A DNA stretch of 64,000 nucleotides, taken from assembly GCF_047470865.1 (NCBI RefSeq), contig NZ_JAZDRH010000012.1, forward strand, positions 1 to 64,000. The letters are read 5' to 3'. Of the stretch, positions 1 to 8,753 are shown piece by piece. This DNA is from JAZDRH01 sp047470865 (GTDB taxonomy: Bacteria > Pseudomonadota > Gammaproteobacteria > Pseudomonadales > Pseudomonadaceae). Positions within the stretch are counted from its first letter, which is position 1, and every line of letters begins with the position of its first letter. Under the pieces are notes generated by a model. That model searched no databases. It had not been told where the DNA came from and saw only the letters and a list, made by a program, of their open reading frames with translations. The position numbers were made by a program, and so were the translations under genes.

Positions 1-269
1 TAACTATTCTTATTGGAATTTCTGAATGGGACAATAGCAAAGATTTATTTTTTAAAAATCCAAATTACGTATTTATTTTATTTATAATATTTATTTTTCA
101 TATCTTTCTAGCCTATGGCAGCCTTAAAAAAATAGAAGCTTCAAGAAAGCTATCAGAGATTTATGGCGCTATATTATTATTCGGATTTCCTATTGGCACT
201 TTAATCGGTTATTTCTTTGTGCAAGCAACACTATGGTGCGAACCAGAAACAAGCGAACCTAAACTTTAA
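1..269 (+). CDS. 3' part of a small membrane protein, cut by window edge
   Basis: An open frame enters from the left edge and ends at a TAA at 267-269 (frame starting at base 3), giving the last 88 or so residues of a protein. Two strongly hydrophobic stretches are visible: one rich in Phe/Ile around the string YVFILFIIF, and one around ILLFGFPIGTLIGYFF. A charged linker containing Lys-Lys-Ile-Glu separates them. This is the pattern of a small integral membrane protein with two C-terminal helices and a short hydrophilic tail. I do not recognise the family, and the start lies outside the window. Confidence 0.6.
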   Translation, partial: TILIGISEWDNSKDLFFKNPNYVFILFIIFIFHIFLAYGSLKKIEASRKLSEIYGAILLFGFPIGTLIGYFFVQATLWCEPETSEPKL

Positions 270-333
270 TTATAAAAGCTTATATTTAAAATAAATAATT
301 GGACGCTCGTTTTTATTTGAAATATAACATTAG

Positions 334-924
334 TTAAAAAATTCTACGCAAAACGGCTTCATCGTGAATTTCAAATTCCTTTTCCATAGGAAGCAAAGGA
401 TGATTTCCATGATATCTATCAAGCTCGTTATAAATCTTTTTGACATCTTCTGTGATATCCGTAATTTTAACTATCCAGTCATTTATATAAGAGCTAACTA
501 AATCATCTTTTAGCCCAATTTGAATGGAACGGTAATCTAATGGCAATAATTGGTAATCACGCTCAGGATCCCACTGAACTCTACCTGAGTATTGCTCCAG
601 CCATTGCTGCCATTGTTCTTTAGATTCATGCTTCTCAGGTTTATATGAAGACAAAGTACTGCGTGAAAGTATTTCTAAGAAACCCTCAATTGTAATATCA
701 ATAGCAAGCACATGCTCCTGCCCTACTTTTGTAGCCCAACCACAGCGGTACATCATCCAAAAAAATGATGGTTTTATCCATGTCATGCGCCCTTTTTTAA
801 ACGCACTACCAAATGTCTGTAATTTTACAGCTTGCTTGGCAATGATAGGATTGTACGCCTGATAAACTCGAATAGTTTTATCGTTATAAAGTGCTCTAAT
901 TTTATTATTACTCATATTTACCAT
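334..924 (-). CDS. DUF4291 family protein
   Basis: A 196-residue soluble protein. The first 80 residues carry the conserved DUF4291 pattern: IRALYNDKTIRVYQAY near the start, then RMTWIKPSFFWMMYRCGWAT, then GQEHVLAIDI. Length fits the family. The biochemical role of DUF4291 proteins is not known to me, so none is assigned. Two ATGs compete for the start (924 and 915) and neither has a clear Shine-Dalgarno sequence. The gene stands alone, with AT-rich spacers on both sides. The family call is confident; function is unknown. Confidence 0.85.
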   Translation of the reverse strand: MVNMSNNKIRALYNDKTIRVYQAYNPIIAKQAVKLQTFGSAFKKGRMTWIKPSFFWMMYRCGWATKVGQEHVLAIDITIEGFLEILSRSTLSSYKPEKHESKEQWQQWLEQYSGRVQWDPERDYQLLPLDYRSIQIGLKDDLVSSYINDWIVKITDITEDVKKIYNELDRYHGNHPLLPMEKEFEIHDEAVLRRIF

Positions 925-1140
925 TAATTATTTTATAGTTAATTATCAATTTAAAACGTGCCAAGTATAAATTTAACCAGCCAATTTATCAATCATTAAA
1001 AACCAAAAAGTTTTATCTTTAATTTATATCAAGTAAAAACTTATTGATTAAAAAACCTAGCATTACCTTGGCTTTTTAGTGGAAAATCTGTTTTTTAACT
1101 ATTTTTTATATTTATTAAAAAACTCTTAGCCACACATGTT

Positions 1141-1662
1141 TTAAGTAAATTCATCGCTTGCGGTGCTTACTGAAATTGGCTTATCACGGGCAACATAGAT
1201 AAAGGCATTTCTGATTTCATCATCTTTGCTAACAGCTTTTAATTTGCCATTTTCATAACGATCTGAATCGTCGTTGACGCAATAACCAATAGTAGTTGCG
1301 GCTCTATCTTTTACAGCCATAACTTGATTATAGGTAAATTGATAACCTGCATTTTCTCTGGTTAGCTCCGCGTTTGCCTACGCTGTTCTTGCAAATGGGC
1401 GAGATAGGCGGTCAATAGCTGCCATATATTCAGAATTCATCTTTTTGCTAACGTATTGCTTATCAGCCTCTGTAGCTTTTTCATATATCACGCCTTGCTT
1501 AATTTTTTGCTGGCTATAGGCCTCCCATTTTTCACTTTCTTGAACAAATGGCATGGCACTGCCTACTAGTTCAGCGACTTATGACCAAACATCACCTGTT
1601 GAGCTACAACCAGTTGCCATTAATGTAGAAAGTAAAGTAAGCGCTAAAATAGGTTTTTTCAT
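1141..1662 (-). pseudogene. Lipoprotein gene with two in-frame stop codons
   Basis: Reading from the ATG at 1662, one frame runs 174 codons to a TAA at 1141-1143 and is interrupted only by a TAA (1579-1581) and a TAG (1378-1380). The N-terminus MKKPILALTLLSTLMATGCSS is a lipoprotein signal with the lipobox cysteine at residue 19. The rest reads as a plausible hydrophilic periplasmic protein, with stretches such as SEKWEAYSQQKIKQG and IRNAFIYVARDKPIS. The frame is otherwise intact, so the loss is recent, or the stops are sequencing or assembly errors. Family not recognised. Confidence 0.75.
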
Positions 1663-1768
1663 GTTTATTCCTTGCATAAAAGTAATGCTACAAAGTTTTG
1701 TTATGAAAAGTAAAATGCATAAGTCATTAACTGTTTCGCGGGCATTACTTTAACAAGAAAACCTTTAT

Positions 1769-2971
1769 TTAATTAGAATTGCCCTGCAAATTTGGCGTTT
1801 CACTAGGTTGTTTTATTTCCTGCGCTAAAACAATAATGCACGTCAGCAGCATAAAAACAACGGTTGACCAAAGTACTAACATGGGCATTTGCTGATCAAG
1901 CAAATAGCCTAAATACAAAGGTCCAACTACGCCGCCTAGATTAAAACCCGTAGATACTACACCAAATACTTTTCCCTCACTGCCTTTGTCCGCTATTTTA
2001 CGCACTAGCATATCTCGTGAAGGCGCAACCATGCCTGTTAAGAAACCAATCATGCCTAGGGTTAGAATTAAAAGAATAGCTGGCATATTCACTTGAATAA
2101 TAAATAGCATTAAAACGGCGGCTAAAAAAAATGCTGCCACTGCAATTACGCTATGCTTTGATGTGCGATCGGCTAAATAACCACCTGCCAATACCCCAAC
2201 AGCACTTAAAAATAAAAAAGCCGTTAAACCGTAATTGGCATAGTCTAAGTCAACCTTTAACCCTTTATGCAATGCCGATACCGAGAATTTTTCAATCGCA
2301 CCTGTGCTCAGTCCTAACATCATAAAAATTATTGTAAATACTAATAGAATTACATATTTAGAAGGCTTAATAGTTACTGTTGCTTTTTTAATATTGGAAG
2401 ATAACGAGCTGTCTTGCTCATCAGTGTTAGGTGCGTAGCGCAAAATAATATAGGCAATAACAGCCATACTTGCTGTAAAAATGAAAGCCGTACGAACGTC
2501 ACTGTGCAATGTCAGCCAAACCAAAACTAAAGGCGCCATAGCAGCACCCACAAAGCCAGCAAAGGTATGAATAGAAAACGCTCTACCCATTTTTTCAGGA
2601 CTAATACCACGGCTTAACAACGCATAATCCGCTGGATGATAGACACCATTGGCGCAACCTGCCAACCCCATCACTAGCAATAGCATGAAAAAGTGCGGTA
2701 CCAGCGCCAGCAAAAAGAAACTAAAAGCGCCTAGTGCTAACGCCATAAGCAACATTTTTCGTGCCCCAACCTTATCAACTAAAAATCCCAAAGGTGCTTG
2801 CACCAAGGCTGATACCGTATTGAAAATACCTAACGCAATACCAAGTTGGGTATAGCTGACATTCAAAATAGCAGGTAATAACGGCAGCAAAGCAGGAATT
2901 GCCATAATATGTAAATGGCTAACCCAGTGAGCAATGGAAACTTGGCTTAATAATGAAAAACGCGCAAACAT
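1769..2971 (-). CDS. MFS transporter
   Basis: A 400-residue protein with about 12 hydrophobic segments and the major facilitator superfamily signature between helices 2 and 3 (GFLVDKVGARKML, about residues 62-74). A second, related loop (GGYLADRTSKH) sits at the start of the C-terminal half. Helix 4 has the GxxxGxYHPADYALLSR pattern seen in MFS drug/antiporter branches. It is an inner-membrane secondary transporter; the substrate cannot be read from sequence. It is the last gene of the minus-strand operon beginning with serC, 41 bases after glyA. That context hints at a B6 or amino-acid-related substrate, but this is inference. The start has TAGGAA seven bases upstream. Confidence 0.85.
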   Translation of the reverse strand: MFARFSLLSQVSIAHWVSHLHIMAIPALLPLLPAILNVSYTQLGIALGIFNTVSALVQAPLGFLVDKVGARKMLLMALALGAFSFFLLALVPHFFMLLLVMGLAGCANGVYHPADYALLSRGISPEKMGRAFSIHTFAGFVGAAMAPLVLVWLTLHSDVRTAFIFTASMAVIAYIILRYAPNTDEQDSSLSSNIKKATVTIKPSKYVILLVFTIIFMMLGLSTGAIEKFSVSALHKGLKVDLDYANYGLTAFLFLSAVGVLAGGYLADRTSKHSVIAVAAFFLAAVLMLFIIQVNMPAILLILTLGMIGFLTGMVAPSRDMLVRKIADKGSEGKVFGVVSTGFNLGGVVGPLYLGYLLDQQMPMLVLWSTVVFMLLTCIIVLAQEIKQPSETPNLQGNSN

Positions 2972-3012
2972 AATATTCCTACCCCAGCCATCCTAAGATG
3001 GCTGGCAACCGC

Positions 3013-4269
3013 TTAATAGACTGGATATTCAGCACACAAGCTGATGGCTTTAGCCTTTACCGCTGAAACACATTCAGCTAACCGATCATGCTCTAACGCC
3101 TCTAGCACATCGCACAACCAACCTGCGACCAACTCACATTGAGCTTGTTTAAAACCTCGTGTAGTAAGGGCTGGCGTGCCAATACGAATCCCAGAGGTAA
3201 CAAATGGCGAACGCGGATCATTAGGCACTGAGTTTTTATTAGCTGTAATAAAAGCTTGACTTAATGCGGCGTCGGCTTCTTTTCCTGTGTAGGGCTTGCT
3301 GGATAAATCAATCAGAATCAGATGGTTATCTGTTCCTGCAGAAACAATTTTAAAACCTCGCTGCATGATCACCTGCGCCATGGCCCGTGCATTATCAATC
3401 ACTTGTTGTTGATACTGAATAAAACTAGGCTGCAAGGCTTCTTTAAAGGCAATGGCTTTGGCGGCAATAATGTGCATCAAAGGTCCACCTTGAATACCAG
3501 GAAATACTGCCGTATTAAGCTTTTTGTAAAATTCCTCAGATTGCCCTTTAGACAAAATTAAACCGCCACGCGGCCCACGTAAGGTTTTATGTGTAGTGCT
3601 GGTAACTACATGGGCATGCGGTAAGGGATTTGGGTAAACACCAGCGGCTATAAGCCCAGCTACATGCGCCATGTCTACCCAGAAAAACGCACCAATATGA
3701 TCAGCGATTTGACGCATCCTAGCCCAGTCAACCTGCCTTGAGTACGCTGAAAATCCGCCAATAATTAACTTAGGCTGATGCTGTAATGCAATGCGTTCCA
3801 TTTCATCATAGTCAATTAAACCCGTTTCTGGATTTACTCCATAAGGCACTATGTTGTAATGCCTACCTGAAAAGTTGATTGGATTACCATGCGTTAAATG
3901 TCCACCTTGCGCTAAATTCATTCCCATTACGGTATCGCCTGGGTTAAGCAAAGCAAGAAAAATAGCAGCGTTGGCTTGAGCGCCTGAATGCGGCTGCACA
4001 TTGGCATAGTCACAGTTAAATAGCTGCTTAGCACGGTCAATAGCTAGGCTTTCAACAATGTCTACATTTTCGCAACCACTGTAATAACGCTTTTCTGGAT
4101 AACCTTCTGCGTATTTATTGGTAAATACTGAATTTTGAATCGCCATCACTAACGGGCTAGCGTAGTTTTCTGAGGCAATTAATTCTAAATGCTGTTCTTG
4201 CCTGAGTATTTCTTGCTGCTCGGCGGCAAATAATTGAGGATCAAATTGTTCGAGGGTCAAGGTATTCAT
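3013..4269 (-). CDS. glyA: Serine hydroxymethyltransferase
   Basis: A 418-residue PLP enzyme that interconverts serine and glycine with tetrahydrofolate. The family signature is complete: HLELIASENY near residue 30, YAEGYPEKRYYSGCE near 50-65, DMAHVAGLIAAG near 200, and the PLP-lysine block TTHKTLRGPRGG near 230. I chose the ATG at 4269 because the longer frame (from 4311) adds 14 residues with no homology feel and runs into the upstream aminotransferase. Spacing to that gene is 17 bases. The gene lies inside an operon of PLP-related genes rather than with folate genes, so it may be a second, specialised copy of glyA. Confidence 0.93.
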   Translation of the reverse strand: MNTLTLEQFDPQLFAAEQQEILRQEQHLELIASENYASPLVMAIQNSVFTNKYAEGYPEKRYYSGCENVDIVESLAIDRAKQLFNCDYANVQPHSGAQANAAIFLALLNPGDTVMGMNLAQGGHLTHGNPINFSGRHYNIVPYGVNPETGLIDYDEMERIALQHQPKLIIGGFSAYSRQVDWARMRQIADHIGAFFWVDMAHVAGLIAAGVYPNPLPHAHVVTSTTHKTLRGPRGGLILSKGQSEEFYKKLNTAVFPGIQGGPLMHIIAAKAIAFKEALQPSFIQYQQQVIDNARAMAQVIMQRGFKIVSAGTDNHLILIDLSSKPYTGKEADAALSQAFITANKNSVPNDPRSPFVTSGIRIGTPALTTRGFKQAQCELVAGWLCDVLEALEHDRLAECVSAVKAKAISLCAEYPVY

Positions 4270-4286
4270 AGGATTCACCCATAGCG

Positions 4287-5468
4287 TTAAAGAGAATTGA
4301 GTAAAGCGCATAAGCGCTGGATAATTTGCTCTACTTGGTGCTTAGTTAAAATCAGTGCTGGTAGCAAACGTATGGTGTTATCGCGTGTCACGTTAATCAG
4401 TAAGTGCTGTTCTGTTAAAGCACGTGCCACCAGATGCTTAGCATTGGTATTTAGCTCAATGCCAAGCATCATGCCTATACCCCGTATCGCTTTAACATGC
4501 GGATTGAGCGCCAACTTCTGTTGTAGCTGCTCAAGTAAATACCGCCCTAATACTGCACTGTTTTCCAGCACATGGTCACGCTGAATAATCTCTAAAACGC
4601 TATAGGCCACACGGCAAGCTAACGGGTTGCCACCAAAGGTAGACGCATGCGAGCCTTGTGCAAAAAGCTGCGTTGCTTGCCCTTGGACTAAGCAAGCACC
4701 AATAGGAAACCCATTGCCTAAGCCTTTGGCTAAGGTCATCACATCAGGAACAACCTGAGCATGCTGACAGGCAAACCATTTTCCTGTACGCCCTATGCCT
4801 GTTTGTACCTCATCTAACATCAACAACCAATGTTGCTGATCGCAAAGCTGTCTAAGCTGCTGTAAATAGGTAGTATCTACTAAATGCACACCACCTTCGC
4901 CCTGCACGGGCTCTAGCAACACGGCTACAATGTTTGGATTAGTTTTGAGTGCTTCAATAGCTGCAAAATCGTTATAAGGCAGCCGAATAAAGCCTTCAAC
5001 CAAAGGCGCAAACCCTTGCTGAATGCTAGGATTATCTGTTGCTGCTAAAGTAGCTAAGGTGCGGCCATGGAAACTATTACGCATAACCACTATTTGTGGT
5101 TGTTTAATCGCTCTTTTATGTCCCTGTAGACGTGCTAACTTCAGCGCAGCTTCGTTTGCTTCGGCCCCTGAATTAGTAAAAAACACTTGTGCCATATTGG
5201 CTAGTTGACACAGCTTTGCAGCTAGCTTCTCCTGCCATGGAATGTCATATAGATTAGAAGTGTGTACTAACAAATGCGCTTGCTCACTGATCACTTGCGC
5301 GATTTCAGGATGGGCATGCCCTAAATTTGTTACCGCAACACCCGCAACAGCATCTAGATACTCTTGTCCAGTTTGGTCCCATAGGCTTGCACCTAAGCCT
5401 TTCACAAAGTGAATATCTTGCCGTGCATAAGTGGGTATTAAATAGCTTGGTTCTTGCGTCACAACCAT
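4287..5468 (-). CDS. argD: Acetylornithine/succinylornithine-type aminotransferase
   Basis: A 393-residue class-III aminotransferase. It shows the glycine-rich phosphate-binding block VFFTNSGAEANEAALKLAR near residue 95. The acidic PLP-contact motif LMLDEVQTGIGRTG is near 215 and the PLP-lysine block TLAKGLGNGFPIGACL near 245. Length and motifs fit ArgD/AstC enzymes, which transfer the delta-amino group of N-acetyl- or succinyl-ornithine to 2-oxoglutarate. A related 4-aminobutyrate or other omega-amino substrate cannot be excluded. It sits 11 bases after the yggS-like gene and 17 bases before glyA, so it is co-transcribed with them. The argD symbol is tentative. Confidence 0.8.
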   Translation of the reverse strand: MVVTQEPSYLIPTYARQDIHFVKGLGASLWDQTGQEYLDAVAGVAVTNLGHAHPEIAQVISEQAHLLVHTSNLYDIPWQEKLAAKLCQLANMAQVFFTNSGAEANEAALKLARLQGHKRAIKQPQIVVMRNSFHGRTLATLAATDNPSIQQGFAPLVEGFIRLPYNDFAAIEALKTNPNIVAVLLEPVQGEGGVHLVDTTYLQQLRQLCDQQHWLLMLDEVQTGIGRTGKWFACQHAQVVPDVMTLAKGLGNGFPIGACLVQGQATQLFAQGSHASTFGGNPLACRVAYSVLEIIQRDHVLENSAVLGRYLLEQLQQKLALNPHVKAIRGIGMMLGIELNTNAKHLVARALTEQHLLINVTRDNTIRLLPALILTKHQVEQIIQRLCALLNSL

Positions 5469-5479
5469 TCTCCAGTTAC

Positions 5480-6274
5480 TTAAGCATTGGGCTCAGGCCA
5501 ATAATGTGAATCGGGCAGCTGCCGCGCACCAAATATTGCTTGCCCGACACGCACAACGGTTGCGCCTTCCTCAATCGCAATTTCAAAATCCCCTGACATC
5601 CCCATAGAAAGCTCATCTATGCTAATACCGCTTGGCACTAACGGACGTAATTGATGCTGTAACTCACGCAAACGAATAAAACACTCGCGAACCCGTTGAG
5701 CATCTTTGCTAAAAACAGCCAAGGTCATTAAACCTTTAATATGCAAATGCTCAAAACCACTGATTTGCTCAATAAATGCCAATACTTGAGCGGGCGCTAA
5801 ACCATATTTATTGGGTTCATCTGAGGTATTTACCTGAATAAAAACATCTAGCCGGCGCTGGTAGTTGCTTAGATATTTTTCTAATTGCTGTGCTACATTG
5901 AGTTTGTCCAATGCTTGAAATTCACTGGCAAAACGCGCTACATATTTGGCTTTATTACTTTGTAAATGCCCTATCACCGACCATTTAAGATCAGCTAAAT
6001 CCGCTAGGTTTTCTGCTTTACGTAAGGCTTCTTGAACTTTGTTTTCGCCCAAAAAATCACAGCCTGCTGCATAGGCTAAACGTAAATCGGCCTCGGCAAA
6101 GGTTTTACTAACAGGTAATAAACGCACTTCACTTAAATCACGCCCTGAACGCTCGCAGGCCAGCGCCATACGCTGGCGTACCTGCGCCAAGTTACGGCGA
6201 AAATCCTCTACACTTTCCGCTTTTGGATATTGCCCATGTAATGCATGGGCTGTAGCAGTTGATGAATAAAGCAT
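5480..6274 (-). CDS. yggS: YggS/PROSC family PLP homeostasis protein
   Basis: A 264-residue PLP-binding protein of the alanine-racemase-like N-domain fold. It has the PLP lysine in LLPVSKTF and the family blocks FLGENKVQEALRKAE and WSVIGHLQSNKAKY. The C-terminal GMSGDFEIAIEEGATVVRVG is the phosphate-binding end. Members have no known catalytic activity and help control free PLP. I start at the ATG at 6274 because GGAGG sits seven bases upstream; the longer frame from 6289 would place that ribosome site inside the gene. It follows the benE-like gene with essentially no gap. It also carries about 30 more residues at the N-terminus than the usual family length. Confidence 0.9.
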   Translation of the reverse strand: MLYSSTATAHALHGQYPKAESVEDFRRNLAQVRQRMALACERSGRDLSEVRLLPVSKTFAEADLRLAYAAGCDFLGENKVQEALRKAENLADLADLKWSVIGHLQSNKAKYVARFASEFQALDKLNVAQQLEKYLSNYQRRLDVFIQVNTSDEPNKYGLAPAQVLAFIEQISGFEHLHIKGLMTLAVFSKDAQRVRECFIRLRELQHQLRPLVPSGISIDELSMGMSGDFEIAIEEGATVVRVGQAIFGARQLPDSHYWPEPNA

Positions 6275-6288
6275 AGCGATTTCCTCCA

Positions 6289-7500
6289 TTAAGACGGCTG
6301 CTTAGTTAGCCTGTATGAAAAACGACCATTGAGTAGCATGTGAGCGAGCAAACCAATTAGCAGCCCCCAAAATGCCCCACTGATATTAAATAATTGAATA
6401 TTGGCCGCGGATGCTAAAAAGGTAATAAGTGCCGCCTCTCGTGATGAACTCTCTGTCAAAGCATTGGTTAAACTACTACCAATAGTGCCCAGTAGAGCCA
6501 AGCCTGCTAACGTCGTTATAAAGGTGGCGGGTAAAGCCATAAACAAGGCGGCTAACGTCACTCCAAATAAGCCTACGAGGATGTAAAATATTCCCGCTGC
6601 AACCCCAGCAATCCAACGTTTTCTAGGGTTTTCGTGAGCCTCTTTACCCGTACAAATAGCGGCCGTAATAGCGGCAATATTGAACGCATGCGAGCCAAAT
6701 GGCGCCATCAAAAAAGAGCCTACCCCAGTAACACTAACAATGGGGCTGGCGTTGGTATTAAAGCCGTCATTACGTAGCACTAGAATACCTGGCATGTACT
6801 GCCCCGTTAGCGTGATCAAAAAGAGCGGCACAGCAACACTTAATACTGCATTTAATGAAAATGTCGGTGCTGTAAACACGGGAACTGCTAGCCCTAACTT
6901 CAACTGAGATAAGTCTAGCCGCTGAGCAAATATCAAATACACACAGCCTAAGCTTAAAATCGCCACAATGGCATAACGGGCATTCAGTCGTTTAAATACT
7001 AGATAGACGACAATCAACAGGCATGCCAAGCTGGGATCTAAGCTAATTCCTGCAAAGGCTTTAATACCAAACTGCAATAAAATACCTGCCAATAACGCAG
7101 AAGCTATGCTACTAGGTATGAGTTTGATAATGCGATCAAAGCAGCCTGATACGCCTAAAATAACAAAGGCAGCGGCTGAAATAAGATAAGCGCCAATAGC
7201 TTCGCTGTAAGCTACCTGCCCCAGTGCCACCACTAGAAAAGCTGCTGCTGGTGTTGACCATGCGGTGATAATAGGTTCGCGGTAATACCAACTTAGCGCC
7301 AGCCCTGTAATACCCACACCAATAGACACAGCCCACACCCAAGAGGCTGTTAACTCTGGACTTAAACCTGCTACTTTGGCGGCCTGAAAAACCAAAACAA
7401 AAGTGCCACCATAGTTCACTATAACTGAAATCAGCCCTGCTAAAACGGGATGCAGAAAATCTTTCCAATTGCCCTTTTCTCTTACCACTAATTCACCCAT
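6289..7500 (-). CDS. benE: BenE family (benzoate/proton symporter-like) transporter
   Basis: A 403-residue inner-membrane protein with about 11-12 hydrophobic segments and the BenE family's characteristic blocks: YREPIITAWSTPAAAFL in the first third, ITLTGQYMPGILVLRNDG in the middle, and PFGSHAFNIAAITAAICTG with NPRKRWIAGVAAG after it. BenE was named for benzoate uptake. No aromatic-degradation genes lie nearby and the neighbours handle PLP and amino acids, so the actual substrate here may differ. It is 27 bases downstream of serC and abuts yggS. The family is firm, the substrate open. Confidence 0.85.
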   Translation of the reverse strand: MGELVVREKGNWKDFLHPVLAGLISVIVNYGGTFVLVFQAAKVAGLSPELTASWVWAVSIGVGITGLALSWYYREPIITAWSTPAAAFLVVALGQVAYSEAIGAYLISAAAFVILGVSGCFDRIIKLIPSSIASALLAGILLQFGIKAFAGISLDPSLACLLIVVYLVFKRLNARYAIVAILSLGCVYLIFAQRLDLSQLKLGLAVPVFTAPTFSLNAVLSVAVPLFLITLTGQYMPGILVLRNDGFNTNASPIVSVTGVGSFLMAPFGSHAFNIAAITAAICTGKEAHENPRKRWIAGVAAGIFYILVGLFGVTLAALFMALPATFITTLAGLALLGTIGSSLTNALTESSSREAALITFLASAANIQLFNISGAFWGLLIGLLAHMLLNGRFSYRLTKQPS

Positions 7501-7527
7501 TGCCTAAGCTCCTACTCTATCCATTGC

Positions 7528-8640
7528 TTACGCGTGAGAGCGTTCAAATTGCTGCATAAAACTTACTAATTGCTGTACGCCAGCTTCAGGCATAGCGTTA
7601 TACAAACTGGCACGTACACCACCTAACGCTTTATGCCCAGCTAATTGAATAAGCCCCTGCTGTTTAGCCTGCTGTAAAAAAGTTGTTGTTAAGGCTGGGT
7701 TATGTAGAAAAAACGGTACATTCATCTTTGAACGAACTGCTTTATCGACTTGGCTATAATACAGCTCACTTTGTTCTATCGCGCTGTACAGCAAACTGGC
7801 TTTGCGCTGGTTACGTGCTTCAATCGCAGCAAGAGCAGTTAGGTCGCCATCACGTTGCGCTAATGACCATTGAAACACCAAGCCAGCAACATAAATGCTC
7901 CATGTCGGTGGTGTGTTGTACATGGAGTGGTGCTGAGCGAGCAGCTCAAAATTAAAAATACTTGGGCAAATAGGTAGCGCTCTACCTAATAAGTCTTCAC
8001 GTACAACAATTACTGTTAAACCAGCAGGCCCTAGATTTTTCTGCACTCCTGCAAAGGCAACACCTACAAGGCTCCAGTCAATAGCACGAGAGGCGATATC
8101 TGATGAACAATCAACCACTAAAGGAGCATTCAAGCCCAAGGCGGCTAAATCAGGCAGTGTAGAAAAAGCGACACCATGTACGGTTTCATTACTGCAAAGC
8201 TGTACATAGGCTGCATTCTGGCTAAACCTCCATTGCTCAATAGGCGCAATACTGCGGTAGTTATCTTGTGCACCTGAAAAGACAGTATGCACCTTGGCAT
8301 ATTTTTCAGCCTCCAACTTAGAATGAGCCGACCAATGCCCTGTAATGAGCATATCAACTACACCCGACTGGCTTAAATTCAGAGGGATTGCCGCATTAGC
8401 TCCAGTACCACCACCTTGCATAAATAAGATCTTAAAATGCTCAGGAATAGTTAATAAACAACGAAAATCCTGTTCGGCTTGCTGGCAAATTTGCATAAAC
8501 TCATCGCTACGATGGCTCATTTCCATCACACTTAGCCCTTGTCCTTGCCAGCTCAGCAAATCATTTTCAATTTGCTCAAGCACGGCTAACGGCATGGCAG
8601 AAGGTCCAGCAGAAAAATTAAAGGGTCGAGAATCTGTAGG
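7528..8640 (-). CDS. serC: Phosphoserine aminotransferase
   Basis: A 370-residue class-V aminotransferase. The signature blocks are FNFSAGPSAMP at the N-terminus, SHRSDEF and FMQGGGTGANAAIPLNL within the first 90 residues, and the PLP-lysine block FAGVQKNLGPAGLTVIVV near residue 190. SerC makes phosphoserine from 3-phosphohydroxypyruvate and in many gamma-proteobacteria also makes 4-phosphohydroxythreonine for B6 synthesis. The ATG at 8640 is preferred because GGGAG precedes it; an upstream frame from 8664 adds eight unsupported residues. It is the first gene of the six-gene operon and is divergent from the MocR regulator. Confidence 0.92.
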   Translation of the reverse strand, partial: PTDSRPFNFSAGPSAMPLAVLEQIENDLLSWQGQGLSVMEMSHRSDEFMQICQQAEQDFRCLLTIPEHFKILFMQGGGTGANAAIPLNLSQSGVVDMLITGHWSAHSKLEAEKYAKVHTVFSGAQDNYRSIAPIEQWRFSQNAAYVQLCSNETVHGVAFSTLPDLAALGLNAPLVVDCSSDIASRAIDWSLVGVAFAGVQKNLGPAGLTVIVVREDLLGRALPICPSIFNFELLAQHHSMYNTPPTWSIYVAGLVFQWSLAQRDGDLTALAAIEARNQRKASLLYSAIEQSELYYSQVDKAVRSKMNVPFFLHNPALTTTFLQQAKQQGLIQLAGHKALGGVRASLYNAMPEAGVQQLVSFMQQFERSHA

Positions 8641-8716
8641 CATAACGGCAACTCCCGCAAACAAGACTTTTACAGCAAGAAATAAGGAGTTGATTTATAC
8701 GCTTAAATTGGCATGA

Positions 8717-8737
8717 TTAAACCATCCACTTTAACCA
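8717..8737. promoter_or_regulatory. Direct-repeat candidate operator for the MocR regulator
   Basis: In the 113-base gap between serC and the divergent MocR gene, TTAAACCA (8717-8724) is followed 13 bases on by TTTAACCA (8730-8737). Short direct repeats in the shared promoter are the usual target of MocR/PdxR regulators. Assignment to this regulator is inference from position. Confidence 0.4.
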
Positions 8738-8753
8738 AATAGAGCAGACCACT

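Noticed and set aside
1152..1167. CATCGCTTGCGGTGCT recurs with one change at 11292-11307, possibly a dispersed repeat.
   Set aside because: Only two copies seen, one inside a coding frame, with no palindromic structure; probably chance.
1553..1753. Plus-strand open frame of 66 codons.
   Set aside because: It is antisense to the lipoprotein pseudogene, with no ribosome site and no protein-like composition.
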